A stretch of 64,000 nt of DNA from Neisseria dumasiana (GTDB lineage Bacteria > Pseudomonadota > Gammaproteobacteria > Burkholderiales > Neisseriaceae), in contig NZ_CP091509.1 of assembly GCF_022870885.1 (NCBI RefSeq), forward strand, positions 2,604,001 through 2,668,000. Direction: 5' to 3'. The notes under the pieces are model-generated. The model was not told the DNA's origin, ran no database searches, and was given only the letters and a program-made list of their open reading frames with translations. How positions within the stretch are numbered: position 1 is the first letter of the stretch; each line of letters starts with the position of its first letter. Made by a program: the position numbers and the translations under genes. Of this stretch, positions 1 to 8,272 are shown piece after piece.

Positions 1-1
1 T

Positions 2-847
2 TTGGCTTGGTCTTGCGTATGGGTGGCGGTATCGTGCGCATTTGCCGGCTGGCTGTATTTTGAACTGGCAGGCAACCCGCTCTACGGCCATGTTGTCGCC
101 AAGCAGAAGGTATTGGAATTCTTTACCGGCTATGTGTTGGAAAAATCATTGGCGGTTGACAATATCTTTGTGTTTTTAATGATTTTTTCTTATTTCAAAG
201 TCCAGCCGCAATACCAGCACCGCGTGCTGCTTTACGGTGTGTTCGGTGCGATTGTGCTCCGCATGATCATGATTTTTATCGGTGCGGTATTGGTGAGCAA
301 ATTTGAAGCGGTGCTTTATCTTTTCGGTGCATTCCTGCTCTACACCGGCATCAAAATGATCAGATCGGGCGGAGAAGACGAGCATGAAGATTTATCGCAA
401 AACAAAATGCTCAATTGGGTAAAAGGCCACATTCCGGTAAGCAACCACTTCGACGGTGAAAAGTTTTTTACCGTTGAAAACGGCAAACGTATTGCCACGC
501 CCATGCTGCTGGTGCTGATTATGGTTGAAATGAGCGATGTGATTTTTGCAGTAGACAGCATCCCCGCTATTTTTGCGGTAACCACCGACCCGTTTATCGT
601 GCTCACTTCCAATATTTTCGCCATTCTCGGTTTGCGTGCAATGTATTTTCTGCTGGCCGATATTGCCGACCGTTTCGTGTTTTTAAAATTCGGTTTGGCG
701 TTTGTGTTGAGCTTTATCGGCATCAAAATGCTGATTATGTATTTCAACATCCACATTCCGGTAGGCGTGTCATTGGCGGTAGTGTTCGGTGCCTTGGGCG
801 TTTCCATCCTGATTTCACTGATGTATAACCGCCGGAAAACCAATTAA
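2..847 (+). CDS. TerC/Alx-family integral membrane protein, 5' truncated by window edge
   Basis: The product is a polytopic inner-membrane protein of the TerC family, which includes Alx/YkoY-type proteins linked to tellurite resistance and manganese export. The sequence shows several hydrophobic segments and the family hallmark acidic motifs: a LEKSLAVDNIFVF block near residue 46 and a VEMSDVIFAVDSIPA block near residue 175, both with membrane-embedded Asp/Glu residues likely to bind metal. The frame is open to the first base and the TTG at position 2 is probably internal; family members usually have about 320 residues, so some 30-40 N-terminal residues lie outside the window. A terminator follows. 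The family is secure; the substrate is inferred from relatives only. Confidence 0.85.
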   Translation: MAWSCVWVAVSCAFAGWLYFELAGNPLYGHVVAKQKVLEFFTGYVLEKSLAVDNIFVFLMIFSYFKVQPQYQHRVLLYGVFGAIVLRMIMIFIGAVLVSKFEAVLYLFGAFLLYTGIKMIRSGGEDEHEDLSQNKMLNWVKGHIPVSNHFDGEKFFTVENGKRIATPMLLVLIMVEMSDVIFAVDSIPAIFAVTTDPFIVLTSNIFAILGLRAMYFLLADIADRFVFLKFGLAFVLSFIGIKMLIMYFNIHIPVGVSLAVVFGALGVSILISLMYNRRKTN

Positions 848-867
848 CTATCCAACCCGTAACAAAA

Positions 868-895
868 GCAGATGTATTACGCATCTGCTTTTTTT
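868..895 (+). terminator. Intrinsic terminator behind the TerC gene
   Basis: A 7-bp stem (GCAGATG/CATCTGC) with a 7-nt loop is followed by a run of seven T, 20 bases after the TerC stop codon. Confidence 0.8.
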
Positions 896-1083
896 GCATC
901 CGCTAAACTGTTTTAATATCGGAAATGCGACATATTTGGTGCATTTACACTATTCATCTTGCTTATCAGAGTGCAGGTTTGTAAACTTATTAATGAAATA
1001 CCTGTTATAAAAACGGCTTCTGTTCGTCTAATCACAAGATAAATCTTATATTCCGTCCAACAATATATGAAGGAAACATTATT

Positions 1084-1902
1084 ATGAAAACGTTTAATAT
1101 GTTTATGATCGCCAGTTTGTCTGCCTTAACCCTATCGGCCTGTGGTGCCAAAGAAGCCATCGAATCCATCCGTCCTCCCTCCGGAGATACCGAGCCTAAA
1201 AGCATCACCACGCCGGATTTCAGCAGCACCAATATTAAAAATGTTACGTTAACCATCAACGGTAAAACTTATCAAACCGGAAAAAGTATAGATATCGCAT
1301 CAATATCCCCTAATAGCGTTCACAATCAAGATTACGAAATAAACGGGCAAACGCAAAAAGGGGAATATAAAGAAAAAGGTACGCTTCGCATCTATAAAAC
1401 CGTACAACATTTCCCTAAAGGGCACGCTGCAATATTGGCTAAATATGCAGAACAACAAACGGAAAACGGTGTCAACAAAGCTGCCAATAAGTTTGAAGTC
1501 CTTTCCATACAGGGCAACCCGACTAAATTAGAGAATCTGCCTAAGCAAGGAAGTTACAGTTATCAAGGCTTGGCATTCACAGGAAAAAACGATACCGCTC
1601 AATTTATCTACAATATTGATTTTGATAAGAGAGTCGGCTCCGGCCAAATCGGGAAGTCTAAACAATACGACATCATTAAACTAAAAGAACATGATATTAC
1701 CGCATTGAACGCCTCTTCTAATTTCCACGCAACAACAGGTATCAAAGGTGATGCCGAATACGGCGGCAAAACCGTAGGCAAATATGAAGTAGGCTTGTTC
1801 GGCCCCGCAGCCGAAGAGATTGCCGGCAAAGCAAACCTTAACATCGGCGGAAACGAAGTTGATTTCGGGTTCGGTGCCACCAAACAGCCGGGCTCGAAAT
1901 AA
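1084..1902 (+). CDS. Factor H-binding-protein-like surface lipoprotein
   Basis: Predicted surface lipoprotein. A lipoprotein signal peptide ends in the lipobox LSAC with acylated Cys20, followed by a Pro/Ser-rich linker. The C-terminal ~120 residues (from about 151) match, by eye, the pattern of the fHbp C-terminal barrel: LP..G.Y.Y.G.AF, then Y.IDF...GSGQI, then a GLFGPAAEEIAGKA block near residue 237, ending in ATKQ. The preceding domain carries a GTLRIYKTVQ segment like the fHbp N-terminal sheet. Length (272) is close to fHbp (about 255-275). The same barrel occurs in TbpB and HpuA, exported by Slam; no Slam gene is in the window. RBS AAGGAAA lies before the ATG. Binding to complement factor H is not implied by homology alone. 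Confidence 0.8.
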   Translation: MKTFNMFMIASLSALTLSACGAKEAIESIRPPSGDTEPKSITTPDFSSTNIKNVTLTINGKTYQTGKSIDIASISPNSVHNQDYEINGQTQKGEYKEKGTLRIYKTVQHFPKGHAAILAKYAEQQTENGVNKAANKFEVLSIQGNPTKLENLPKQGSYSYQGLAFTGKNDTAQFIYNIDFDKRVGSGQIGKSKQYDIIKLKEHDITALNASSNFHATTGIKGDAEYGGKTVGKYEVGLFGPAAEEIAGKANLNIGGNEVDFGFGATKQPGSK

Positions 1903-1959
1903 ATTCGGTTTATAAAGTTATGCAATAGAAATGATGGAGCATCAGGCCATCTGAAAAGC

Positions 1960-1996
1960 ACAAAAGGGCGGGGTTCAAACCCGCCCTTTTGTTTTA
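1960..1996 (+). terminator. Intrinsic terminator behind the fHbp-like gene
   Basis: An inverted repeat with arms ACAAAAGGGCGGG and CCCGCCCTTTTGT encloses a short loop and is followed by TTTT. A degenerate DUS (GGCCATCTGAA) sits just upstream at 1945-1955. Confidence 0.8.
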
Positions 1997-2153
1997 TGGC
2001 CTACCAACTTAATTTTTACTACGGTATTTCTGCGTCTTAGCTCAAAGAGAACGATGGTGTAAGCCTCGAAAGCGGCAACAGAATCGGGTCCCGTATTAGC
2101 TGTATTGATTGCGGCTTGCTGGCTTGAATTAAAAATTCAGTTGATTGACGATA
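1995..2153. repeat. Correia-like miniature element (degenerate, full length)
   Basis: About 159 bp resembling the Correia repeat enclosed element: a left end TATGGCCTACCAACTTAA, the internal block TTAGCTCAAAGAGAACGAT, an AAAGCGGCAACAGAATCGG block, and a right end TTCAGTTGATTGACGATAC. The termini are diverged from each other, so it is probably an old copy. It fills most of the gap between the lipoprotein gene and tsaC. Confidence 0.65.
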
Positions 2154-2202
2154 CGCCTTGGACTGCATCCACATCTGAGAATGTTACAAAGACATCCACA
2201 AG

Positions 2203-2778
2203 TTATCGCAACCGTTTACCCGTATCCGCATCAATAATACGGCTGGGTGCCCGATAACCGCCTGTTCGTCCTCCCACCACCCATACATTGCGCCCGAATT
2301 GCCTACGGGCTTCACGTTCACTTTTACAGGGTCTGCCACCCGAACGGTTACACGAAGTCGATACCAAAGGCGTGGCAAGTGAGGCACACAACTGCCGTGC
2401 CTGCCGATGTGCCGGCACTCTGACTGCCAGTTTTTTACGGCCTTTTCCACGCAATAATACCGGTTGTTTGCGGCAGGTAAGCAAAAAAGTGGTTGGAGCC
2501 GGCCATGTGGTCTCAAGCATATCCACCGTTTTTTCAGACGGCTTCTCAAGCAGCGGCAGAAGCTGCTGCAAACTGCTGCCAATCACAATCATGCCTTTGT
2601 TTTGTGGGCGTTTTTTTAAACGGATAAGCTTTTTTAGCGCAAGTGGGTGCTGCGGTAAGCAGCCTATCCCGTAACAAGATTCGGTTGGATAAGCCACCAA
2701 TCCTCCGCGCTTTAAATGTGCACGCAACCTGCTTTGGGCAGATGCGGCAAGCACGCGGGAATATTTGATTGTGTTCAT
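2203..2778 (-). CDS. tsaC: Threonylcarbamoyl-AMP synthase (YrdC/Sua5 domain)
   Basis: Makes L-threonylcarbamoyladenylate from threonine, bicarbonate and ATP, the first step of t6A37 modification of ANN-decoding tRNAs. The YrdC fold is evident from GGLVAYPTESCYGIGC near the N-terminus, the KRPQNKGMIVI lysine/arginine block, the WPAPTTFLL segment and the PLVSTSCNRSGG nucleotide-binding segment. At about 191 residues it is a short TsaC without the Sua5 C-terminal domain. I chose the ATG at 2778 because an AAAGG lies ten bases upstream; the longer frame would need a TTG at 2787 directly abutting that site. trmO, which acts on the same nucleotide, is 7.5 kb away. Confidence 0.88.
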   Translation of the reverse strand: MNTIKYSRVLAASAQSRLRAHLKRGGLVAYPTESCYGIGCLPQHPLALKKLIRLKKRPQNKGMIVIGSSLQQLLPLLEKPSEKTVDMLETTWPAPTTFLLTCRKQPVLLRGKGRKKLAVRVPAHRQARQLCASLATPLVSTSCNRSGGRPCKSEREARRQFGRNVWVVGGRTGGYRAPSRIIDADTGKRLR

Positions 2779-2825
2779 ATTATCCAAACCTTTTATGGCT
2801 GATTTTATTGATCAAAGAAGAGCAT

Positions 2826-2855
2826 AGGCCGTCTGAACGCAGTTTCAGACGGCCT
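2826..2855. terminator. Inverted DUS pair between purD and tsaC
   Basis: AGGCCGTCTGAA and its inverse TTCAGACGGCCT separated by 6 nt form a strong hairpin. Such pairs act both as uptake signals and as factor-independent terminators in Neisseria; here it would end the minus-strand purD transcript. Confidence 0.6.
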
Positions 2856-2984
2856 GAGACTTGCACAAACACCGACTCATTACCGATTGAGCAATGGTTG
2901 CAAGATGTTCTATCTTGCCGCGCCTTTGGTTTGCATCTTCGGAATTGACTAAAAAAAACCTCGGCAAACCAATTGCATCATGCT

Positions 2985-4256
2985 TTAGCCTTTAATGGCT
3001 TTGTCGGCAATATCGCTCCGATACTGCATGCCTTCAAAATGAATATGCTCAAGGGCTTGATAAGCTTTGGCTTTAGCAGCCGCCACATCCGAACCTAAAC
3101 CTACCACGCACAATACCCGGCCGCCGTTGGTAAGCACATTGCCGTTATTATCTTGCGCCGTGCCGGCATGAAAGACTTTTCCTATTTGATTGGCTGTGTC
3201 CAATCCGGTAATCACATCGCCTTTTTTAGGGGTTTCAGGATAGTTTTCTGCGGCCAACACCACACCGACAGCTGTTTGTTCGTTCCATTCTGCCACGGCC
3301 GTATCCAGACGGCCTTCGATGGCTTGATCAACCAGCTCTGCCAAATCGCTGTTTAAACGGCTCATAATCGGTTGGGTTTCGGGGTCGCCGAAGCGGCAGT
3401 TAAATTCAACGGTAAAGGGCGCACCGTTTTGATCTATCATCAAACCTGCGTATAAAAACCCTGTAAACTCATGGCCTTCGGCTTTCATCCCTTCAATGGT
3501 AGGAAGAATAATCTCATTCATGGCACGCTGATATACTTCCGGCGTAACCACCGGCGCAGGGCTGTATGCCCCCATGCCTCCGGTATTCGGGCCTTGGTCG
3601 CCGTCGAGCAGGCGTTTATGGTCTTGGCTGGTAGCCATCGGCAAAACGTGATTGCCGTCTGCCATCACAATAAAACTGGCTTCTTCGCCCTGCAGAAAAT
3701 CTTCAATCACAACACGCGCACCGGCATTGCCCATTTTATTGCCGAGCAACATATCGTCAATGGCGGCATGCGCTTCGTCTTCCGTCATGGCAACAATCAC
3801 GCCTTTGCCCGCTGCCAAACCGTCGGCTTTTATCACTATCGGCGCACCTTTGGTTTGCACATATTGATGTGCTTTTTGTGCATCTTCAAAAGTTTGATAA
3901 GCAGCGGTGGGAATACCGTATTTCGCCATGAATGCTTTGGCAAAATCTTTGGAGCTTTCCAGCTGTGCGGCATAGCGGGTAGGGCCGAAAATTCTCAAAC
4001 CGGCAGCGCGGAAATCATCCACAATACCTGCGGCTAAAGGTGCTTCAGGGCCAACCAAAGTAAAAGCTATATTTTCCCGTTTACAGAAATCAATCAAATC
4101 GGCGTGGGCGGTTAGTGCCAAATTTTCGAGCTTGGGTTCGGTTGCCGTGCCTGCATTGCCGGGAGCCACGAATACGGTTTCCACATCGGGGTTTTGTGCC
4201 AACTTCCAAGCCAGCGCATGTTCACGCCCGCCGCTGCCGATAACGAGTAATTTCAT
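2985..4256 (-). CDS. purD: Phosphoribosylamine--glycine ligase (GARS)
   Basis: Catalyses ATP-dependent ligation of glycine to phosphoribosylamine, the second step of de novo purine synthesis in the cytosol. The 423-residue protein has the complete family layout: N-terminal LLVIGSGGREHALAWKL, the VGPEAPL segment, an ATP-grasp domain with KADGLAAGKGV near residue 145, GEEASF, the QDHKRLLDGDQGPNTGGMGAY signature, and EFNCRFGDPETQ near residue 287. It is monocistronic here, with about 400 bases of repeat-bearing DNA upstream. Confidence 0.97.
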   Translation of the reverse strand: MKLLVIGSGGREHALAWKLAQNPDVETVFVAPGNAGTATEPKLENLALTAHADLIDFCKRENIAFTLVGPEAPLAAGIVDDFRAAGLRIFGPTRYAAQLESSKDFAKAFMAKYGIPTAAYQTFEDAQKAHQYVQTKGAPIVIKADGLAAGKGVIVAMTEDEAHAAIDDMLLGNKMGNAGARVVIEDFLQGEEASFIVMADGNHVLPMATSQDHKRLLDGDQGPNTGGMGAYSPAPVVTPEVYQRAMNEIILPTIEGMKAEGHEFTGFLYAGLMIDQNGAPFTVEFNCRFGDPETQPIMSRLNSDLAELVDQAIEGRLDTAVAEWNEQTAVGVVLAAENYPETPKKGDVITGLDTANQIGKVFHAGTAQDNNGNVLTNGGRVLCVVGLGSDVAAAKAKAYQALEHIHFEGMQYRSDIADKAIKG

Positions 4257-4462
4257 GTTGTTTCCTTGATTGACGCCTGTTTAAAAGTGTACATATAAGC
4301 ATTGGATTATAGCCGATTTTCTCCATGCCGCGCAGGTGCGGCAGGGTGAAGGCTTTGCAAAACCTTCGCATTCACATGCGCTTCAAATTGAAGCTGCACA
4401 GCGAATACAAACATATCCGAGCGGACGCGGCGCACAATGCCAAATGCGCCGCATATGGGTTT

Positions 4463-4614
4463 GATAACGAATAAGCTTTGTTTCAGCTACGGTGTCGCTG
4501 CGCCTTAGCACAAAGAAAACGATTGCCGCTAAAGCGGCAACAGAATCGGTTCCATACTGCGTGCACTGTCTGAGGCTTGCTGCCTTGCATCCAAATTAAA
4601 GTTGATTGACTATA
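4463..4614. repeat. Correia-like miniature element
   Basis: About 152 bp with the Correia-type core (CGCCTTAGCACAAAGAAAACG, then AAAGCGGCAACAGAATCGGTT, then CACTGTCTGAGGCTTGCTGC) and a right terminus TTAAAGTTGATTGACTATAT. The left terminus is eroded. It lies in the 400-bp gap between purD and yigZ. The remaining 4257-4462 holds no recognisable gene, only a CTTTGCAAAACCTTCGC motif seen in other gaps of this window. Confidence 0.7.
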
Positions 4615-4664
4615 TGTTATATAAAGGTCTCTCAGGCTTTCAGACGGCCGCACACCGTGCTTAT

Positions 4665-5288
4665 TCAAACGATGTCGTGCTCGCTGTCGGTATGCACTTC
4701 GATATTTCTAGTATGCTGCCATGCTGCCACACATGCTTCGTAATGTGCCAAAGGGATGCGAACGGTTAACCGGCAATCCAGCTGCAAATCTTGGGCTATA
4801 ACGCTGGCCTGATGTTGCTTGGCGATTCGGATTGCATCGTTGAGATAAGGATAGGCACAACGCAGCCATACTGTTTTTTCTATATTTTTTTCAACCGTTT
4901 CTGCTGATTTCAAAGCTTCGGCAGCGGCTGTTTTGTAGGCATGAATCAAGCCCGGCACGCCCAAAAGGGTTCCACCGAAATAACGCACCACCACAATCAA
5001 AACATCGGTTAATCCTGCCGAATCAATCTGACCCAAAATCGGCCTACCCGCGCTGCCGGAAGGCTCTCCGTCGTCATTGGCGCGAAACCGGTTACCGTCT
5101 GTGCCCAAGCGGTAGGCATAACACCAATGTCGGGCTTTATGATGTGCTTCCCGCAAGGCTTCAACATGGATTTTGATCTCTGCCGTGCTTTGCACCGGAT
5201 ATGCATAAGCGATGAAACGGCTGCCTTTATCTTTAAACTCGGCCTCAACCGGCGCGGCAATGGTGTGAAAAGTTGTTGTTTCGGCCAT
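4665..5288 (-). CDS. yigZ: YigZ/IMPACT-family protein
   Basis: Member of the conserved YigZ (UPF0029/IMPACT) family. The N-terminal domain carries the family signature: EFKDKGSRFIAYAYPV near residue 15, ARHWCYAYRLG, FRANDDGEPSGSAGRPIL near residue 68, and VVVRYFGGTLLGVPGLI near residue 95. A C-terminal ferredoxin-like half follows. Length of 207 is normal. Cellular role is poorly established; the eukaryotic relative IMPACT binds Gcn1 at ribosomes. The start lies one base from the ltaE stop, so the two genes are probably cotranscribed, ltaE first. Confidence 0.87.
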   Translation of the reverse strand: MAETTTFHTIAAPVEAEFKDKGSRFIAYAYPVQSTAEIKIHVEALREAHHKARHWCYAYRLGTDGNRFRANDDGEPSGSAGRPILGQIDSAGLTDVLIVVVRYFGGTLLGVPGLIHAYKTAAAEALKSAETVEKNIEKTVWLRCAYPYLNDAIRIAKQHQASVIAQDLQLDCRLTVRIPLAHYEACVAAWQHTRNIEVHTDSEHDIV

Positions 5289-5289
5289 T

Positions 5290-6342
5290 TCAGACAGCCT
5301 CTACGCTTTTTTGGGCTGCGGCTATCAGTGCATCGACATCGGATTCCTGTGTATCGAAACTGCACATCAGGCGCACGGTTCCTTCATTGTCCCAATCATA
5401 AAAAACAAACTGTTCATGCAGTTTTTCTGCGACGCCTTTGGGCAAACGAACAAATACTCCGTTTGCTTCAACGGGCGAAACAAATTCAATGCCGTTTATT
5501 GCCGACAAACCACGCAACAACCTTGCTGCCATCGCGTTGGCGTGCTGCGCCGCGCGCAACCACAGGCCGTCTGAAAGCAACGCAACAAATTGTGCCGATA
5601 CAAAACGCATTTTAGAAGCCAACTGCAAATTGAGCTTACGCAGATAGGGCAGGCCGTCTGAAATTTTTTCAGGGTTCAGCACGATCACACATTCGCCAAA
5701 CATCAATCCGTTTTTGGTGCCTCCAAACGACACGATATCCACGCCGACATCGGCAGTGATTTCACGCAGCGAAACACCTAACGACGCAGCAGCGTTAGAT
5801 AATCGGGCACCGTCCATATGCAATGCCATTCCGCGCTCACGGCAGTACTCACCAATCGCCTGTATTTCAGACGGCCTATATACCGTGCCTAATTCCGTAC
5901 ACTGGGTAATGCTGACTGCCAAAGGTTGGGCACGATGCTCGAAACCGTACCCATAAGCCTCCCGAGCAATCAGTTCAGGGGTTAACTTGCCGCCAAGCGA
6001 AGCCACAGGCCACAATTTAAATCCGCCCACGGCTTGCGGAGCGGTACTTTCATCATGATGAACATGCGCCGTGTCGGCACATATTACCGCCCCCCAACGC
6101 GGCAAACATGCCTGCAACGCCAACACATTTGCGCCCGTTCCGTTAAAAACAGGAAACGCTTGGGCTTTATCACCGAAATGCTCCCGAACCAACGTTTGTA
6201 ATTTTTCGGTATAAGGATCATTTCCATACGCTCCCACATGGCCGCCGTTAGCTGTTGATAAAGCATCCATGATTTCAGGCAACACGCCCGAATAATTATC
6301 GGAAGCAAAAGAAATGTATTGAGGATTATGCAGCGGCTTCAT
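5290..6342 (-). CDS. ltaE: Low-specificity L-threonine aldolase
   Basis: PLP-dependent cleavage of L-threonine or allo-threonine to glycine and acetaldehyde. Visible family features are FASDNYSGVLPEI at the N-terminus, GNDPYTEKL, the HVHHDESTAP segment, LHMDGARLSNAA with the cofactor Asp, and the Schiff-base lysine in VSFGGTKNGLMFGE near residue 208. Length is 350. Four DUS-like sequences lie in its reading frame (YRPSE, ISDGLP, LLSDGLW, and the stop region), and the last codons plus stop, GAG GCT GTC TGA, are themselves a near-DUS. Confidence 0.92.
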   Translation of the reverse strand: MKPLHNPQYISFASDNYSGVLPEIMDALSTANGGHVGAYGNDPYTEKLQTLVREHFGDKAQAFPVFNGTGANVLALQACLPRWGAVICADTAHVHHDESTAPQAVGGFKLWPVASLGGKLTPELIAREAYGYGFEHRAQPLAVSITQCTELGTVYRPSEIQAIGEYCRERGMALHMDGARLSNAAASLGVSLREITADVGVDIVSFGGTKNGLMFGECVIVLNPEKISDGLPYLRKLNLQLASKMRFVSAQFVALLSDGLWLRAAQHANAMAARLLRGLSAINGIEFVSPVEANGVFVRLPKGVAEKLHEQFVFYDWDNEGTVRLMCSFDTQESDVDALIAAAQKSVEAV

Positions 6343-6362
6343 AACAGGCTTTCAATGAGAGA

Positions 6363-6390
6363 AGGCCGTCTGAAAAACTTCAAACGGCCT
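6363..6390. terminator. Imperfect inverted DUS pair behind etfA
   Basis: AGGCCGTCTGAA and TTCAAACGGCCT (one mismatch) flank a 4-nt spacer. It lies directly after the parS site downstream of etfA and upstream of ltaE. Confidence 0.55.
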
Positions 6391-6405
6391 GTTTCACGTG
6401 AAACA
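6390..6405. promoter_or_regulatory. parS site (ParB-binding palindrome)
   Basis: TGTTTCACGTGAAACA is a perfect 16-bp palindrome and matches the widely conserved chromosomal parS consensus TGTTNCACGTGAAACA at every position. It lies one base from the etfA stop codon. ParB loads here and spreads to organise the origin region for segregation. An identical site is at 9274-9289. Confidence 0.93.
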
Positions 6406-6406
6406 T

Positions 6407-7339
6407 TTAACTTTTTAATGCATCGGTAAGCTGGGGAACAATCTCAAATAAATCGCCCACCAAACCGTAGTCCGCCACGTTAAAAATAGGTGCGTCCGGG
6501 TCTTTGTTGATGGCAACAATCACTTTGCTGTCCTGCATACCGGCAATATGCTGAATCGCACCTGAAATGCCCACCGCAATATACAGTTGCGGCGCAACTA
6601 CCGTGCCGGTTTGACCTACCTGAAGGGCATTGGGCGCATATTCTGCATCAACCGCTGCTCGAGACGCACCGATTGCGCCTCCGAGCGCATCCGCCAAAGG
6701 CGTAATCAATGCGTTGAATTGCTCGGCACTGCCCAAAGCCCGCCCGCCGGATACCACTACTTTAGCCTGCGTGAGCTCGGGGCGATCGGATTGAGCCAGC
6801 TTTCTTTCCACGAAACGGCTTAAATTTTGAGCAGGAGCGGCTTCAACACTCACCACTTCTGCATCGCCGCCTTTTTCCGCCGCATCAAAAGAGGCGGCTC
6901 TAAAGGTCAAAACCAGTTTGGGCGCGTCAATTTGAATGGTTTCAAAAGCATTGCCTGCATAAATAGGGCGTGTAAATGTTTTGTTATCAACCACTTCGGT
7001 TAAATCTGAAACTTGGGGCACATCCAATAACCCAGCAACGCGGGGCAAAAGGTTTTTACCGAAAGCAGTAGCCGTTGCACCGACAGCTTGATAATGTTCA
7101 GCCAGCTTCACAACCAACGGAGCAAGTTCCTCTGCCAAACCTTCGCTATAATGGCCGGCTTCTGCCGATAAAACTTTTGCAACGCCCTTGATGTGTTTTG
7201 CTTCTTCTACAACTGCAGCCGCACCGCTGCCGGCAACTAAAATATGCACTTCGCCCATTTTAGAAGCTGCGGTAACGGCATGAAGGGTGGCGGGGTTTAA
7301 TTGCTGATTATTGTGTTCTGCAATAATTAAAATATTCAT
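6407..7339 (-). CDS. etfA: Electron transfer flavoprotein alpha subunit
   Basis: FAD-binding subunit of the heterodimeric ETF that accepts electrons from acyl-CoA and related dehydrogenases and passes them to ETF:quinone oxidoreductase. N-terminal ILIIAEHNNQQLNPATLHAV is typical; the C-terminal FAD domain shows VVSGGRALGS, GAIGASRAAVDA, QVGQTGTVVAPQLYIAVGISGAIQH and VIVAINKDPDAPIF. The 310-residue length is normal. It sits 13 bases after etfB in a two-gene operon. Confidence 0.96.
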   Translation of the reverse strand: MNILIIAEHNNQQLNPATLHAVTAASKMGEVHILVAGSGAAAVVEEAKHIKGVAKVLSAEAGHYSEGLAEELAPLVVKLAEHYQAVGATATAFGKNLLPRVAGLLDVPQVSDLTEVVDNKTFTRPIYAGNAFETIQIDAPKLVLTFRAASFDAAEKGGDAEVVSVEAAPAQNLSRFVERKLAQSDRPELTQAKVVVSGGRALGSAEQFNALITPLADALGGAIGASRAAVDAEYAPNALQVGQTGTVVAPQLYIAVGISGAIQHIAGMQDSKVIVAINKDPDAPIFNVADYGLVGDLFEIVPQLTDALKS

Positions 7340-7352
7340 TTTGCCTCTCCCG

Positions 7353-8102
7353 TCAGATAACTTTAGCTTCGTTTTTCAGTTTTTCAACCAATTCGGCAAC
7401 GCTGCTTACTTTCACACTGGCTTTCCGCTGCTTAGGCTCGGCTACTTTCACGACATGCATAAGGGGTTTGATATCCACACCCAAATCTGAAGGAGAAAAC
7501 TTCTCCAAAGGCTTTTTCTTTGCCGCCATAATATTGGGCAGCTTCACAAAACGGGGTTCGTTCAAACGCAAGTCTGCACTAATCACTGCAGGCAATTTCA
7601 AGGCTACGGTTTCTTCCCCGCCGTCAATTTCACGGGTAACCAACACTTCGTTATCAACCAGCTCAACTTTGCATGCGAATGTGCCTTGAGAGGCATTTAA
7701 TAGCGCAGCCAGCATTTGGGCGGTTTGGTTGGCATCATCATCAATAGCCTGCTTACCCAACAGCAACAACTGCGGCTGCTCTTTATCTGCTATTGATTTA
7801 AGCAGTTTGGCCACGGCCAAAGGCTCGAGCTTGCCGTCGGTTTCAACATGAATGGCACGGTCTGCACCCATTGCCAGTGCCGTGCGCAGGGTTTCTTCGC
7901 TTTTTTTGCCGCCCAAAGAAACGGCTACGATTTCACTCACTTTGCCTGCTTCTTTGAGACGCACGGCTTCTTCAACAGCAATTTCGTCAAACGGATTCAT
8001 CGACATTTTCACATTGCCGATATCCACATCCGAACCATCTGCCTTGACGCGGACTTTTACGTTGTAATCCACCACTCTTTTCACTGCCACCAGTGCTTTC
8101 AT
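7353..8102 (-). CDS. etfB: Electron transfer flavoprotein beta subunit
   Basis: AMP-binding partner of EtfA. Family features: [19 protein letters not shown] at the N-terminus, [17 protein letters not shown] near residue 35, the [13 protein letters not shown] segment, [20 protein letters not shown] near residue 116, and [15 protein letters not shown]. The 249-residue length is standard. It is the first gene of the etfBA pair. The 170-bp upstream gap to waaC holds no gene. Confidence 0.96.
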   Translation of the reverse strand: MKALVAVKRVVDYNVKVRVKADGSDVDIGNVKMSMNPFDEIAVEEAVRLKEAGKVSEIVAVSLGGKKSEETLRTALAMGADRAIHVETDGKLEPLAVAKLLKSIADKEQPQLLLLGKQAIDDDANQTAQMLAALLNASQGTFACKVELVDNEVLVTREIDGGEETVALKLPAVISADLRLNEPRFVKLPNIMAAKKKPLEKFSPSDLGVDIKPLMHVVKVAEPKQRKASVKVSSVAELVEKLKNEAKVI

Positions 8103-8272
8103 GAACGCTCCTTAAACCCGGCCGCCACTTGGGGCGGCTGGTAAATTGATAAACATGTTTTTGTAAGAAACCTGCTTTGAACTTCCTTACAGAAACAGTC
8201 TGTCGGTTTATATTCCCAACTTGCCGGACGGATGATAAACGGCTTACCAACACCTAGCGGCTTTTTTATTTT

